Source of the DNA: Alteromonadales bacterium alter-6D02
GTDB lineage: Bacteria > Pseudomonadota > Gammaproteobacteria > Enterobacterales > Psychrobiaceae
Assembly (NCBI GenBank): GCA_002835545.1
Contig: PIZK01000022.1
Coordinates: 1 to 64,000, forward strand
Direction: 5' to 3'
Length of the DNA: 64,000 bases
Shown: in pieces, positions 53,229 through 63,188 of the stretch
How positions within the stretch are numbered: the stretch's first letter is position 1
Layout: every line of letters begins with the position of its first letter
The notes under the pieces: model-generated
What the model was told of the DNA's origin: nothing
Database searches by the model: none
The model's input: the letters and a program-made list of their open reading frames with translations, nothing else
Program-made: the position numbers and the translations under genes

Positions 53229-55067
53229 TTAGAAACTAACAGAAAGCTCGGGTGAACAGTTCGTAGTTTGATCGTCACATACTTTGTAAGTGTAAGTTCC
53301 TGATGGGCGCTTTAGTGTGTCAGTGTAATCACCATCATTTGCAGTGGTCGCTTTTAATTGTCCGTTGCGATAGATACCAACAGACGCTGTACTTGCGCCA
53401 CTCCATGATAAGGTTATTCGTTGTTTTCCTTTAGCATTTTCAGTTGATATACTCATTGAAATATCGCCTGCTGGTGGCGGTGGTGGTGGTGTTCCCCCTC
53501 CAGCACAGCCTTGTTGAGTTAGGTAATTATCCGCTGCTGCAACTTTAGCAATACCATAACCAAAATAAACATCTTTACCTGACTGTCCTGCATCATAAGC
53601 TGTTGTTTTTAATGCGCCTCTAATTTCAGTACCAGTACAGTCACTGTGATTTGACCACAATAATGCAGCTAAGCCTGATACGGCAGGTGTCGCCATTGAT
53701 GTACCACTCATTAAACCGTAATTAGAAGTGCCAATATTAATACTTACATTGTTTGCTGAGTATAATAATGTCGCATCTTCCATTGCCGCTCCAACGGCTG
53801 GAATAGTTGTGCTATTTGTCTCTCCAAGGGTCGCGTATAACATACCTGGCTCATTGTTGATAATAACAGCGCCTAGTCCTCCTGAGTTCTCACAGTTACT
53901 AACTTTATCGTGAAAAGAAATATTGCCACGGTCGATAACACATATTTTGCCATTAGCATTGGCATCTTCTGTCTCGGCTGTGCCCATATAGAAGGTCGCG
54001 GCACTGATATCCCCTGCATTTTCCATGGCAGAGGTTTCGAGGTATTGTCCGTCGGCATTTAACGTTGCGGTTGTCGCTAAATCAGCGGGGTAGGTAGAGA
54101 GTACGTCAACGCCGCCAGCGGTGATCTCGACACAAATTGTTTCGTCATCGGTCGTTTGACGGTTGCGACCACGACCTGTTGTGACAGTACAACTAGGAAA
54201 TTGTGAAAAGCTCGCGATATTGTTGTTTGAGTCATTTGCACCAACCATCATTACTGATGAATAGCCAGCGGGGTAAGAGCGTACGTTGTTACCATCATTA
54301 CCGGCAGCTGCGACCACTAAGCCACCGGTCTCTGTAAAGCTCTTAAATGCATTTTCCTCTGTCGAATTGGCTCCGCCACCACCTAAACTCATGCTGATAA
54401 TGTTTGCACCCGCGCTACTACATTTTTGAGCGGCATGTGCGAGATCTGAAGAATAACCCCAACCGTCAGCATTGAACACTTTAATAATATGCATTGGCAC
54501 ACCAGGAGCCATTCCAACCACACCTTCATTGTTATTTTCAGCGCCAACTGTACCAGCGACGTGCGTGCCGTGAGGGCCACCATGCTCATCCCAGTTACCC
54601 GTACCTGAATCATTGTCTCCGGTAATATTATTCCAATTAAAATCTGAGTTTGAGCGGTCAAGCCCTGAGTCGATAATACAGACCTTAGTGGCTGTATTGG
54701 TTTGGTAAGTTAACTGGTCAGCTTGAGACTGATAGATTGAATAAGGAGTGACCTGTGTAACACTAGGATCTCCTGCATCATCATTAAATGCTGCAAAAGG
54801 AATTCGGCGTTGGTCCTCTTCGATAAGCGTAATATGGGGGTTCTTTAGCAAGCCTTTTACCTGAGTCAGGCTTTTACCATTAAAGGTTGCCGCAATAAAG
54901 CCTTGGGCATCGACCTGCAATTCCCCGCCCATTTTCTTGCTAAGTGCTTTGATTAACCCTTTATGTTGGTTATCCACTTGAATGATGTAACGCTGGTCGG
55001 CAGCTTGTGCGGTGAAAGCACAACCTACAGCGATGGCTAGTAAAGATTTTATCGCAATTGACTTCAT
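53229..55067 (-). CDS. Secreted S8 subtilisin-like serine peptidase
   Basis: Start at 55067 behind GGAG gives 612 residues. The signal peptide ends AQA-A (about 23) and an I9-type inhibitor propeptide follows (YIIQVDNQHKG...ITLIEED). The catalytic triad is VCIIDSGLDRS (Asp), GGPHGTHVAGTVG (His) and LMSGTSMATPA (Ser), with oxyanion Asn in AAAGNDGN. A PA domain is inserted before the serine (ICVIDRGNISFHDKV...GAVIINNE). A proline linker and a small Fn3-like C-terminal domain with a cysteine pair (CDDQTTNC) follow. It is probably secreted and may be attached through its C-terminal domain. Confidence 0.93.
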   Translation of the reverse strand: MKSIAIKSLLAIAVGCAFTAQAADQRYIIQVDNQHKGLIKALSKKMGGELQVDAQGFIAATFNGKSLTQVKGLLKNPHITLIEEDQRRIPFAAFNDDAGDPSVTQVTPYSIYQSQADQLTYQTNTATKVCIIDSGLDRSNSDFNWNNITGDNDSGTGNWDEHGGPHGTHVAGTVGAENNNEGVVGMAPGVPMHIIKVFNADGWGYSSDLAHAAQKCSSAGANIISMSLGGGGANSTEENAFKSFTETGGLVVAAAGNDGNNVRSYPAGYSSVMMVGANDSNNNIASFSQFPSCTVTTGRGRNRQTTDDETICVEITAGGVDVLSTYPADLATTATLNADGQYLETSAMENAGDISAATFYMGTAETEDANANGKICVIDRGNISFHDKVSNCENSGGLGAVIINNEPGMLYATLGETNSTTIPAVGAAMEDATLLYSANNVSINIGTSNYGLMSGTSMATPAVSGLAALLWSNHSDCTGTEIRGALKTTAYDAGQSGKDVYFGYGIAKVAAADNYLTQQGCAGGGTPPPPPPAGDISMSISTENAKGKQRITLSWSGASTASVGIYRNGQLKATTANDGDYTDTLKRPSGTYTYKVCDDQTTNCSPELSVSF

Positions 55068-55220
55068 ACTGAGCTCCAAGGCATATTTTATTATTATAGT
55101 TTACTCATGTTATTAACATTAATTTAACAACCGTTTGCTCGTTTTGTAAAGAGGCTTGCAAAAGCTTCTGTTATACTGACGGTTAACCCTATGGTGTGAA
55201 TGAATAAATAAGAGGATTTA

Positions 55221-55628
55221 ATGAAAAAGATATTAAGCATGTTAGCTATCTCAGCTGTGGTTTCAACACCTGCATTAGCCAATAAGCCTGAATGGGCTGG
55301 TAATGGTAAACCAACAGCAGAGCAAAAGGCATTGCACAAAAAAGCAATGGCGGAAAAGAATAAGGCCGAGCAAAAACTTAAAGAGTCGAAAGCTCAAGCA
55401 AAAGACAAATACAACAAACTCAAAGAGCAGGGTCAAAAAGAGTTTGATAAGCAGCGCTCAAACGTTGAGAAGAAAGTCAGTGAAACCAGTGCAAAAGTTA
55501 ATCATGGTTTAGAAAAGCAGAAACAGAAAAAACTTCAGCAGCTTGAGAGCCAAAAAAGTAAGGCATCAGAAAAAGCGAAAGAAGCAACCGCAGAAAAAAG
55601 CAAAAAATGGTGGAAATTCTGGGAGTAA
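55221..55628 (+). CDS. Small periplasmic coiled-coil protein
   Basis: This is a 135-residue protein with a signal peptide (1-20, ending ALA). The body (about 30-125) is Lys/Glu/Gln/Ala-rich with heptad-like repeats, so a long helix or coiled coil is expected, and the C-terminus is KKWWKFWE. SD AGAGGA is six bases upstream. A similar charged body with a Trp-rich tail occurs in several gammaproteobacterial small envelope proteins, but I know of no function. It is divergent from the subtilase. Confidence 0.75.
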   Translation: MKKILSMLAISAVVSTPALANKPEWAGNGKPTAEQKALHKKAMAEKNKAEQKLKESKAQAKDKYNKLKEQGQKEFDKQRSNVEKKVSETSAKVNHGLEKQKQKKLQQLESQKSKASEKAKEATAEKSKKWWKFWE

Positions 55629-55721
55629 ATTGAGCCCCCATATCTAACTTATTGGCACCAACGAATACCCATGGCACTATATTTTACCTAACGCTTTTAG
55701 GTTGCAGTTGGTACCGCTTTG

Positions 55722-57599
55722 TTACCAATAATAACTGTACGACAGACTTAATTCTGAGGCACCATCATAACGATATTGGGTGCGAACATCCCAACTTTTA
55801 GCATCACCAAAGCGCTGCTCCCAGTTTATTGAATGACTGTGTTGTTCCGTATTATCTAAATAATAGTGATAGCCGACAGAAACTGAAGTACGCCAGTAAG
55901 GTGTTAATTGGGATACTAACCCACTTTTAATACCTGCTTTAAGGTGACCCCTTTGTCTATCTGGTACTTGAACCCTTCCGTCTACCATGCTGTAAAAGGC
56001 TGTTTGTTCATTGATTCGGTAGCTTTTACCAAATGCGCCCGAGACGTTGGTTACTAAGCAATCGTTACAAGTTAGATCAATATTATGGACGCCTGCACGT
56101 AATGACCAGCTGTAACCGCCGTCGCCAGCAAGCCCTGTATTTGAAACGCTCAAGTTTTCAATGTTAAACAAATCCCAGCTCTTGAGCGTCAGCTTGTCAT
56201 CTTGTGCGATCACCTTTAAATCAAACATGGCTAGGGATGAAAACGGTAAGCGCCCAGCATCGAGCGATAATAAATCGTAATAACTTGCTCTAAAACGTAA
56301 TTGAAGGCCTGAACCCAACTTATCATTATAGGTTGGCGATAATTGTAACATTGTCGGGTACTGGGATTGATGTGGCGGATTTTTATTGGGCGTTTTCCAC
56401 GTTGTTTTAGCTGGAGGCAGTGAAAATCGTTGCGCGAGCAACTGTCTTTTCTTTTCTGTATCTTGCTTGCTTAACTCGCTTTGGCTAATTTTTAAAAAGC
56501 TATAATAGTCAAAAAGTGTATCGATAACCCGGTTTTTCTCTAATAAGCTCAAAGGGCTTAAACTTTCTTTTAGTGACGTGCTATTGGTTGAGGCAATAGC
56601 TTTTACAGTAGACTGTTCTTCTCTATTTAATTGATGGTATTTATTACTTAAGGACTCTTGTCTTGATTCATGACGACGAATCTTATCAACAACACTGCCC
56701 CCTGAAGGTTTTTCTTTCGTGATACCTGAGATGACGTCATAAGGCATAACCCACGGCTTGTTATCATTCATTAACGGCAGATCGACTACTAACTCTAATA
56801 GCTTGGCTATTTGATAAGCACAGTTTTGCTTAAAAAAGTAATAGGTAAAGGTTTGAGTTTTTAACTCCCAGTGGTGAGCTAGCAGAAATGTAATATCATT
56901 TTGGGTTAAGTTGAGTTCGTATTCCCATAAATCCCTGAGTTCGGATTCATTATAAATATGGCTATGGCGGTGGAACTCTTCAGATGAAAATCGCGCTTGG
57001 TAGCCACCAAGTATACCTAATGTTATATATTTTAATTTGTTTTCTTTAGGCGGCACCATCGCCCCATAGTTAAAGGTATTCTCTAATAATTCATTATTAT
57101 TATTTTTGAGCTTTAGCAGTAAGTGCCCGTACATGGAGGCTGGATTGCCTAGGTAGCCAGATGCATAGACCAAACTAATTTGATCTGCATGATTATCGAT
57201 ACGATGCTGTTTATACTCGGTACAGTTAACTGGAGGAAGCTGGCTTGTAAGTTTAGGAAGCTTGCCAATCAGCCACAATCTTCTCGCTGGAAAACGACAT
57301 TGTGCAGATTTATTGTCATCGTCAACCTTGACTTGCATTTCAGAAATGGTGGCCTGTAGCTCGTGTAAAGGTGAGCTTTTACCTTCTTTAGCGATAAAAA
57401 AACTATCCGAGGTTACTTCACTTCTTAGTGAAGAAAGAAAACCTGTTTCATAATGTCCTAACTTTAACCAAGTAGGGTGCGTAGCTAACAGTTGTAATTG
57501 CTCGGTGGTATAAACGGCTGACGACTGTGGCGCGGCTAAAGCTGGGGCAGCTAGATAAAGGTGGCAAAGCAGCAACACTAACTTGGTAATCGATTTCAT
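55722..57599 (-). CDS. DUF4105 (Lnb N-terminal-like) membrane-associated protein
   Basis: This is a 625-residue protein with a signal peptide (1-22). The DUF4105 part (about 120-290) has SLVYASGYLGNPASMYGHLLLKL and FYYFFKQNCAYQIAKLLEL, which hold the conserved His and Cys expected of a papain-like NlpC/P60-type or Lnb-type site. The C-terminal ~250 residues form strands typical of an outer-membrane barrel, ending SYSYYW. Function is unknown. It often occurs next to DUF3015 genes, as here. Confidence 0.8.
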   Translation of the reverse strand: MKSITKLVLLLCHLYLAAPALAAPQSSAVYTTEQLQLLATHPTWLKLGHYETGFLSSLRSEVTSDSFFIAKEGKSSPLHELQATISEMQVKVDDDNKSAQCRFPARRLWLIGKLPKLTSQLPPVNCTEYKQHRIDNHADQISLVYASGYLGNPASMYGHLLLKLKNNNNELLENTFNYGAMVPPKENKLKYITLGILGGYQARFSSEEFHRHSHIYNESELRDLWEYELNLTQNDITFLLAHHWELKTQTFTYYFFKQNCAYQIAKLLELVVDLPLMNDNKPWVMPYDVISGITKEKPSGGSVVDKIRRHESRQESLSNKYHQLNREEQSTVKAIASTNSTSLKESLSPLSLLEKNRVIDTLFDYYSFLKISQSELSKQDTEKKRQLLAQRFSLPPAKTTWKTPNKNPPHQSQYPTMLQLSPTYNDKLGSGLQLRFRASYYDLLSLDAGRLPFSSLAMFDLKVIAQDDKLTLKSWDLFNIENLSVSNTGLAGDGGYSWSLRAGVHNIDLTCNDCLVTNVSGAFGKSYRINEQTAFYSMVDGRVQVPDRQRGHLKAGIKSGLVSQLTPYWRTSVSVGYHYYLDNTEQHSHSINWEQRFGDAKSWDVRTQYRYDGASELSLSYSYYW

Positions 57600-57625
57600 G
57601 TGGTATTAAGTTCTATAGAAAATAA

Positions 57626-57648
57626 AAGGCAGCCGCTGAGGCTGCCTT
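57626..57648 (-). terminator. Terminator between DUF3015 and DUF4105 genes
   Basis: AAGGCAGCC and GGCTGCCTT form a 9-bp stem around a 5-nt loop, followed on the minus strand by TTATTTTC. It may partly separate or attenuate the two genes, which lie on the same strand. Confidence 0.65.
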
Positions 57649-57685
57649 GTCTTAATGATTAAACGTTTAAATCTAATTCGTTAGA

Positions 57686-58153
57686 TTAAAGCGCTCTTGC
57701 AACAAGAGTGTTGTAGTACATCTCGGCTTTTTGTGCAGGAGTGGTGTTAGCGTAGTTTGCATTGCTAACAACTGTTGCCATATCGCTACGAACATTAGTT
57801 AAAACGTCTTGGCGAGATGCTTGGTCAACTTCTAATAGGTCAAGCATTGCATTTAAATGCTCGCCTTGGCCTTGTGCAGTTTCTTCGATGATGTTGTTAT
57901 AGCTTTGCTTAATAAACATTGCTGTTTTAGCTTTTGCGCCTGCACAGTTTTCTACAGATGAAATTTTACTTGATACAGCTGTAGTACCTAAATCCCAAAT
58001 GATGTTTGAAATTGCAGCTGCCGCACCATTGTTATCAAAAACCATTGCACCGATACCACAGTGTTGCCATGGGTTAACGTTCTGCTCACTGGCTTGAGTA
58101 GTCGGGGCTAAAAGAGTTGCTACAACTGCAACTGGAGCGATAAATTTCAACAT
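57686..58153 (-). CDS. DUF3015 periplasmic protein
   Basis: This is a 155-residue protein with a signal peptide (1-21). The family signature is NPWQHCGIGAMVFDNN with a conserved Cys, and a second Cys in ENCAGAKAKTAMFI, so a disulfide is likely. The function is unknown, and DUF3015 genes are often adjacent to DUF4105 genes in Shewanella and Vibrio. Confidence 0.9.
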   Translation of the reverse strand: MLKFIAPVAVVATLLAPTTQASEQNVNPWQHCGIGAMVFDNNGAAAAISNIIWDLGTTAVSSKISSVENCAGAKAKTAMFIKQSYNNIIEETAQGQGEHLNAMLDLLEVDQASRQDVLTNVRSDMATVVSNANYANTTPAQKAEMYYNTLVARAL

Positions 58154-58490
58154 ATTTTTTCCTTAAATGTTTTTGTTTTGTACATTAATATTAATTACTA
58201 ACGTGGCGACAATACCTTAAACTTAAGTTTGATGCAAAGTTGTCTCTCTGAGTTGTTTGCTTTTTACGCTAGGCGGTGATTTGGTTAATATTAATTTCTA
58301 TTTAGAATATCAGAGTTAATAAAATATTTTATTACACTTTATTGGTGACTCTTCTCGCATCCCTGCTTGTGTGTTGTTGACTTTCGTCGCAAATTCTAGA
58401 GTATAGCCGCGTAACTTATTTTTCCTTATAGCACTAGGTAAGCGAATGATTAATCGTGTACCAAAACGCTAATAAAATAGAGAATTTTTC
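58154..58490. other. 337-bp gap between divergent DUF3015 and M13 genes
   Basis: Both genes have promoters here. On the plus strand TTGACT (58377-58382) and TATAGC (58402-58407) are spaced by 19 bp, a weak match. The 58154-58190 stretch is T-rich and may be the DUF3015 leader. I see no ORF, palindrome or RNA gene. Confidence 0.35.
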
Positions 58491-60560
58491 ATGAAAAAAT
58501 CGTTAATTGCGGTTGCGCTTACAGCAACCTTTTTAGGTGGCTGTGGTACATCTGAACTGACACAGCAACAAGAGAAGCAAGCAACAGTCGTTGCTAAAAA
58601 GGCTGAGCTAGGTAGCTTTGGTGTTGACTTAAGCGCTCGAAATGAAGCGGTTAAACCAGGTGATGACTTCTTTATGTACGCCAGTGGTACATGGTATGAC
58701 AACTACGAAATGCCAGCGGATAAAACACGTTTTGGCGCATTCACCGGTCTTGCTGAGCGTAGTGAAAAGCAAGTTAAAGAAATCATCGATGATATCGTTA
58801 GCCGTAGCGACTTAAATGCAGAAGAGCAATTAGTCGCTGACTTTTACAAGTCATACATGGACACCGACACCATTAATAAATTAGGCATCAGCCCGATTCA
58901 AGCAACCCTTGATAAAATTGCTACGATTGAAAATACTGATCAATTAACGCAAGTATTTGGTTCTGCTGGGCAGATTGGCGCGACAACACCAATTGGCGGT
59001 TGGATGGGCTTTAACCGCATCGATCCTAATCAATATGAAATGTCAGTGGCTGCTGGTGGTTTAGGTTTACCGGATCGTTCTTATTATCTTGTTGATAGTG
59101 AACGTTTTGCTAAAACACGTGACGCTTATGTTGCTCATATCGCTGAAATGCTAGCGTATGCTGGTTTAGATAATACAACCACGCGTGCACAGGCTATCTT
59201 AGCGTTAGAAACTAAAATTGCTCAAGGCCATTGGCCTCGTGAAAACCGTCGTAACCGCGATTTAACCTTAAACCAAATCAAACGTAGCGATTTAGCTAAG
59301 CAATACCCTGGTTTTAATTGGGATATTTATTTTGCAGAAACAGGCTATAAGGTTCCTCACCAATTAAATGTTACTCAACCTGAGCCAATTAAGGCGATGA
59401 TTGAGTTGGTGAATAACGAAAGTTTAAGCGTTTGGCAAGATTACTTAACCTTCCATACGATTAGCAACAGTGCTGGCTTTTTGACTGAAGAAATTTCAGC
59501 GAAGAGTTTTGCCTTTTACGGCAAAGAGCTAAGAGGACAGCAGGAACAACGTCCGCGTTGGAAGCGTGCTGTGTCACAAATGTCTAGTTCGCAATCACTC
59601 GGCATGGCGATTGGTAAAGTGTACGTTAAGCGTTACTTCCCAGAGTCGTCTAAGCAGCAAATGGCTGAGTTAGTTGAAAACTTACGTACTGCACTAGGCC
59701 AACGTATCGACGGTCTCGATTGGATGGGTGATGAAACGAAAGTTAATGCGCGTGCCAAGCTTGCAGCATTTACCCCTAAAATTGGTTACCCAGATGTATG
59801 GCAAAAATTTGATGGTTTAACATTATCAAACAATGATCTTGTTGGAAATATTAACAATATTCGTCAGTTCTTCCACGAGCAAAGTGTTAGCAAAGAATTG
59901 AAGAAGACAGACCGTAACCGTTGGGGTATGACACCACAGCGCGTTAATGCGTATTACAACAGCTCATTTAATGAGATTGTCTTCCCAGCAGCGATCTTAC
60001 AACCGCCATTCTTTGATCCAAATGCAGACGCTGCGGTTAACTATGGTGGCATTGGTGCGGTAATTGGTCACGAGATGGGCCACGGCTTTGATGATCAAGG
60101 TTCAAAATCTGATGCTAACGGTATTCAACGCAACTGGTGGACTGATGCGGATCGCGCAGCGTTTGATGCTAAAGCGGACCAGTTAGCGGCGCAATATAGC
60201 AAATATGAACCTATTCCGAACAACTTCGTTAATGGTCGTAACAGCTTAGGCGAAAACATCGGTGATGTTGGCGGTCTAGCGATGGCTTACCACGCATATA
60301 AGCTAAGCCTGAATGGCAAAGAAGCACCTGTGATTGACGGTGTGACTGGTGATCAACGTTTCTTCTTAGCATGGGCGCAAGTCTGGAAAGAAAAGCGTAC
60401 TGAGAAAAGCATGCTAAGCCAGCTTCGCGGCGGTACACATGCACCGGGTCGTTTCCGTGCTCAAGCACCACGTAACCATGATGCATGGTACAAAGCGTTT
60501 GATGTTAAACCGGGCGATAAGTTGTATTTATCACCTGAAGAGCGTGTGCGTATTTGGTAG
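58491..60560 (+). CDS. M13-family (PepO/neprilysin-like) metallopeptidase lipoprotein
   Basis: This is a 689-residue lipoprotein (lipobox L-G-G-C near residue 18). The zinc site is VIGHEMGHGFDDQG and the third ligand is in ENIGDVGGLAMAYHAY. The N-terminal M13 domain has DFFMYASGTWYD and the substrate-binding NAYYNSSFNEIVFPAAIL; the C-terminus ends with the typical VRIW. It degrades short peptides in the periplasm or at the cell surface. It is monocistronic with its own terminator. Confidence 0.94.
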   Translation: MKKSLIAVALTATFLGGCGTSELTQQQEKQATVVAKKAELGSFGVDLSARNEAVKPGDDFFMYASGTWYDNYEMPADKTRFGAFTGLAERSEKQVKEIIDDIVSRSDLNAEEQLVADFYKSYMDTDTINKLGISPIQATLDKIATIENTDQLTQVFGSAGQIGATTPIGGWMGFNRIDPNQYEMSVAAGGLGLPDRSYYLVDSERFAKTRDAYVAHIAEMLAYAGLDNTTTRAQAILALETKIAQGHWPRENRRNRDLTLNQIKRSDLAKQYPGFNWDIYFAETGYKVPHQLNVTQPEPIKAMIELVNNESLSVWQDYLTFHTISNSAGFLTEEISAKSFAFYGKELRGQQEQRPRWKRAVSQMSSSQSLGMAIGKVYVKRYFPESSKQQMAELVENLRTALGQRIDGLDWMGDETKVNARAKLAAFTPKIGYPDVWQKFDGLTLSNNDLVGNINNIRQFFHEQSVSKELKKTDRNRWGMTPQRVNAYYNSSFNEIVFPAAILQPPFFDPNADAAVNYGGIGAVIGHEMGHGFDDQGSKSDANGIQRNWWTDADRAAFDAKADQLAAQYSKYEPIPNNFVNGRNSLGENIGDVGGLAMAYHAYKLSLNGKEAPVIDGVTGDQRFFLAWAQVWKEKRTEKSMLSQLRGGTHAPGRFRAQAPRNHDAWYKAFDVKPGDKLYLSPEERVRIW

Positions 60561-60601
60561 TCACAAACTAACCAAACTTATATTGGTTTAACATAAGATT
60601 G

Positions 60602-60636
60602 AAAACCAGTTAGTAGCAATATTAACTGGTTTTTTA
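60602..60636 (+). terminator. Intrinsic terminator of the M13 gene
   Basis: AAAACCAGTTA and TAACTGGTTTT form an 11-bp stem around a 10-nt loop, followed by a T-run. Confidence 0.8.
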
Positions 60637-60689
60637 TATCAAATCCTTTAATAAATATATACTTTGCCCGACTGTAACTTTCAGTTAAG

Positions 60690-61925
60690 ATGAACTGGTT
60701 TTTCGCTTATCGAATGTGCCTTATGTTTTGTCGACTGCTTTTACCATCGTTATGTTTAATCTTTTCTTCACTGGTTTTTCAGTCAGCTCATGGTAGTGAG
60801 GTTGAAAAATTTAAACAGTCCTTTTCCAAATCCGTTGAAAAAAAGCTTAAGGAATACGATATCCCAGGCGGTGCCTATGTCATTGTTAAAAATAATCAGA
60901 TTGTTGCGCTAGAGACCTTTGGTCATACCGATAATGCGAAATCACACCCTGTGAATAGTGAGACTGTTTTTCGTTTAGCGTCTGTCTCAAAAACGTTCGC
61001 TGCGACGCTCACCACGATGCTGGCGCAAGAGCAGCGCTTAGACTTATCTGATCCTGTGACCAAATATGTACCGAAGTTTGCGTTAGCTAAGCAAGGTGCT
61101 GCTGATAAAATTCAGCTCAAGCATTTATTAAGTCACTCAAGCGGCCTAATGCGAAATGCTTATGATAATTTACTTCATGAGAATTGGAGTATGGAAAAGG
61201 TTGTCAGCCGCTTCAAGCATATCGATCCGATTTGTCGTCCGGCCAAGTGTTATGGTTATCAGAATATTGCTTATGGTTTTCTTGAGCCTGCGATTGAAGC
61301 GAGTCAAGGGCAGAGTTATGAGGAACTTCTTCAACAGCGAGTCTTTTCACCGTTAAAAATGACCAACGCGTCAGTGGGTATTGATGTGTACAAAACACAA
61401 GATAATACGGCAAAACCGCATATTCTTCGCAAGCGAATCGATACTGGTAAAAGGGACAGTCAGGGCAGGAAAATTAACCGCTATGTCTGGCGAACTGTTA
61501 AGGTGTCACCGGACTATTACAAGGTTGCGCCTGCTGCAGGGGTTAACGCCAGTATTACTGATTTAGCAAAATGGCTGGTGGCTAACTTAGGCCATAACCC
61601 AGCAGTACTGCCTCCTGAATTGCTCACGGAATTAACCACGCCTCGAATTAAAACAAAACGAGATCTACGTCGTCGCCATTGGCGTGACCTACTAACCGAT
61701 GCTCATTATGGTTATGGTTGGCGAATTTATCAGTTAAAAGAGTTTCCGGTTATTTATCACGGTGGTTGGGTTGCGGGTTTTCGTGCCGATATTGGTTACT
61801 CTCCCACGTTAGACCTTGGCTTTGCGGTGTTAATAAACGCCGAGTCGAGTGCTATCAGTGAAATATCAAGCAAGTTCTGGGGGCAGGCTGGGCAATTAGC
61901 CCTTATTGATGTTAATAAGGGCTAA
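60690..61925 (+). CDS. Beta-lactamase-fold serine hydrolase (class C / EstB-like)
   Basis: This is a protein of about 411 residues; alternative starts at Met 9 or Met 12 would shorten the signal peptide. SxxK is in FRLASVSKTFAATLTTML, the Tyr motif in CYGYQNIAYGF, and the third motif in IYHGGWVAGFRADIGYS (HGG in place of KTG). These match the serine beta-lactamase/PBP4-like esterase family, which includes carboxylesterases and D-aminopeptidases as well as AmpC. HGG makes an esterase or amidase more likely than a beta-lactamase. It follows the M13 gene after a terminator, so it is independent. Confidence 0.85.
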   Translation: MNWFFAYRMCLMFCRLLLPSLCLIFSSLVFQSAHGSEVEKFKQSFSKSVEKKLKEYDIPGGAYVIVKNNQIVALETFGHTDNAKSHPVNSETVFRLASVSKTFAATLTTMLAQEQRLDLSDPVTKYVPKFALAKQGAADKIQLKHLLSHSSGLMRNAYDNLLHENWSMEKVVSRFKHIDPICRPAKCYGYQNIAYGFLEPAIEASQGQSYEELLQQRVFSPLKMTNASVGIDVYKTQDNTAKPHILRKRIDTGKRDSQGRKINRYVWRTVKVSPDYYKVAPAAGVNASITDLAKWLVANLGHNPAVLPPELLTELTTPRIKTKRDLRRRHWRDLLTDAHYGYGWRIYQLKEFPVIYHGGWVAGFRADIGYSPTLDLGFAVLINAESSAISEISSKFWGQAGQLALIDVNKG

Positions 61926-61978
61926 ATACACTCTAGTAAACAATAGGTAACTCGCAACTAATCTAAAAGTCGCTTTTT

Positions 61979-63166
61979 TTATGATAGTGTTGCGTGCGGT
62001 CCAAACACCTCGTAATGAATTCTCTCTGGGTTTACCCCTAATTCTTGTAACGTATTGTTGGCAAATTGCATAAAGCCCACTGGGCCACACAAATAGAAGT
62101 CACCATCAGTCAATGGGAGCTCGATTGCGTTAAAGTCGATTAAACCTTGGTGGATGTGTTCACTGTTTGGCACACCTTTTCCGTTATACCATGTGTGGTG
62201 CTGCCAGTGATTGATTTCACAAAGCTCAGCGGTACGCTGGTTAAAGCTGTGTTGCGCCGAATTCTCACAAGCGTGAATATAAGTCAGTGGTTGTTGATAT
62301 TTTTTCGCGGCAAGTGTTTCTAACATCGCTTGCATTGGAGTAACCCCAACCCCCGCTGAGATTAACACCACAGGAGATTGTTTGTCTTGAAAGAAGAAAT
62401 CGCCGGTCGGTGGACGTAAATCCACGCTATCACCCACTTCTAAATTATCGTGAATATAATTAGACACGATACCATCAAATTGACCTTGTTCGCGCTTCAC
62501 TGAAATTCGGTAGCTTGCGCCATTAGGGGCTGTGGAAAGCGAATATTGACGAATCTCAATATTTTCGGATGTGTCTGGAGTTAGCTCAATGCTGATGTAT
62601 TGGCCGGGCTCAAACGTCATCACTGGTTGGCAATCATTTGGCTCAAATATAAAGCTAGTAACGAGCTCAGACTCCTTGACCTTTCTAATGACAGTAAAAG
62701 CTCGCTTACCGTGCCAGCCTCCTTTAAGCTGTGCGCGTTCCTTATACAGTTCACTTTCGCGGTCTATGAATAAAGAAGCTAATAGACCGTAAGCTTTAAG
62801 CCACGCCGCTTCAACCTGAGGGCTGAATAAGTCTGGGATCAGTTCACGCAAAGTTTCAATAAGATGATGACCAACGATATCATAATGCTCAGGTTCGATA
62901 TTAAAACTAGTGTGTTTATGTGCGATTCTCTCCACGGCAGGCTTTAATACAGACAGGTTATTAAGGTTTTTAACGTAAGCAATAATCGCTTCAAATAAAG
63001 CTACTTTTTGTCGCCCAGTATGTTGATTGCTCATGTTAAAAATATCTTTTAATTCGGTATTATGGCTGAACATACGTCGGTAAAAATGATCTGTGACGGC
63101 GCTGCCACCTTCTTCGAGTTGAGGGATGGTGCTTTGCACTAGTTTAATTTCTTGAGTTGAAATCAT
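61979..63166 (-). CDS. hmp: Nitric-oxide-detoxifying flavohaemoglobin
   Basis: This is a 395-residue protein. The globin domain (1-140) has the proximal-histidine segment AHKHTSFNIEPEHYDIVG; the FAD domain (150-255) has IRQYSLSTAP and TGDFFFQ, and the NAD domain (260-395) has VLISAGVGVTPMQAML and YLCGPVGFM. Hmp oxidises nitric oxide to nitrate with NADH. It is 22 bp downstream of nnrS on the same strand, so the two form a nitrosative-stress operon. Family members are usually under NsrR; the operator would lie beyond this window. Confidence 0.96.
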   Translation of the reverse strand: MISTQEIKLVQSTIPQLEEGGSAVTDHFYRRMFSHNTELKDIFNMSNQHTGRQKVALFEAIIAYVKNLNNLSVLKPAVERIAHKHTSFNIEPEHYDIVGHHLIETLRELIPDLFSPQVEAAWLKAYGLLASLFIDRESELYKERAQLKGGWHGKRAFTVIRKVKESELVTSFIFEPNDCQPVMTFEPGQYISIELTPDTSENIEIRQYSLSTAPNGASYRISVKREQGQFDGIVSNYIHDNLEVGDSVDLRPPTGDFFFQDKQSPVVLISAGVGVTPMQAMLETLAAKKYQQPLTYIHACENSAQHSFNQRTAELCEINHWQHHTWYNGKGVPNSEHIHQGLIDFNAIELPLTDGDFYLCGPVGFMQFANNTLQELGVNPERIHYEVFGPHATLS

Positions 63167-63188
63167 AATTTACTCCAAAAGTTAGTAG

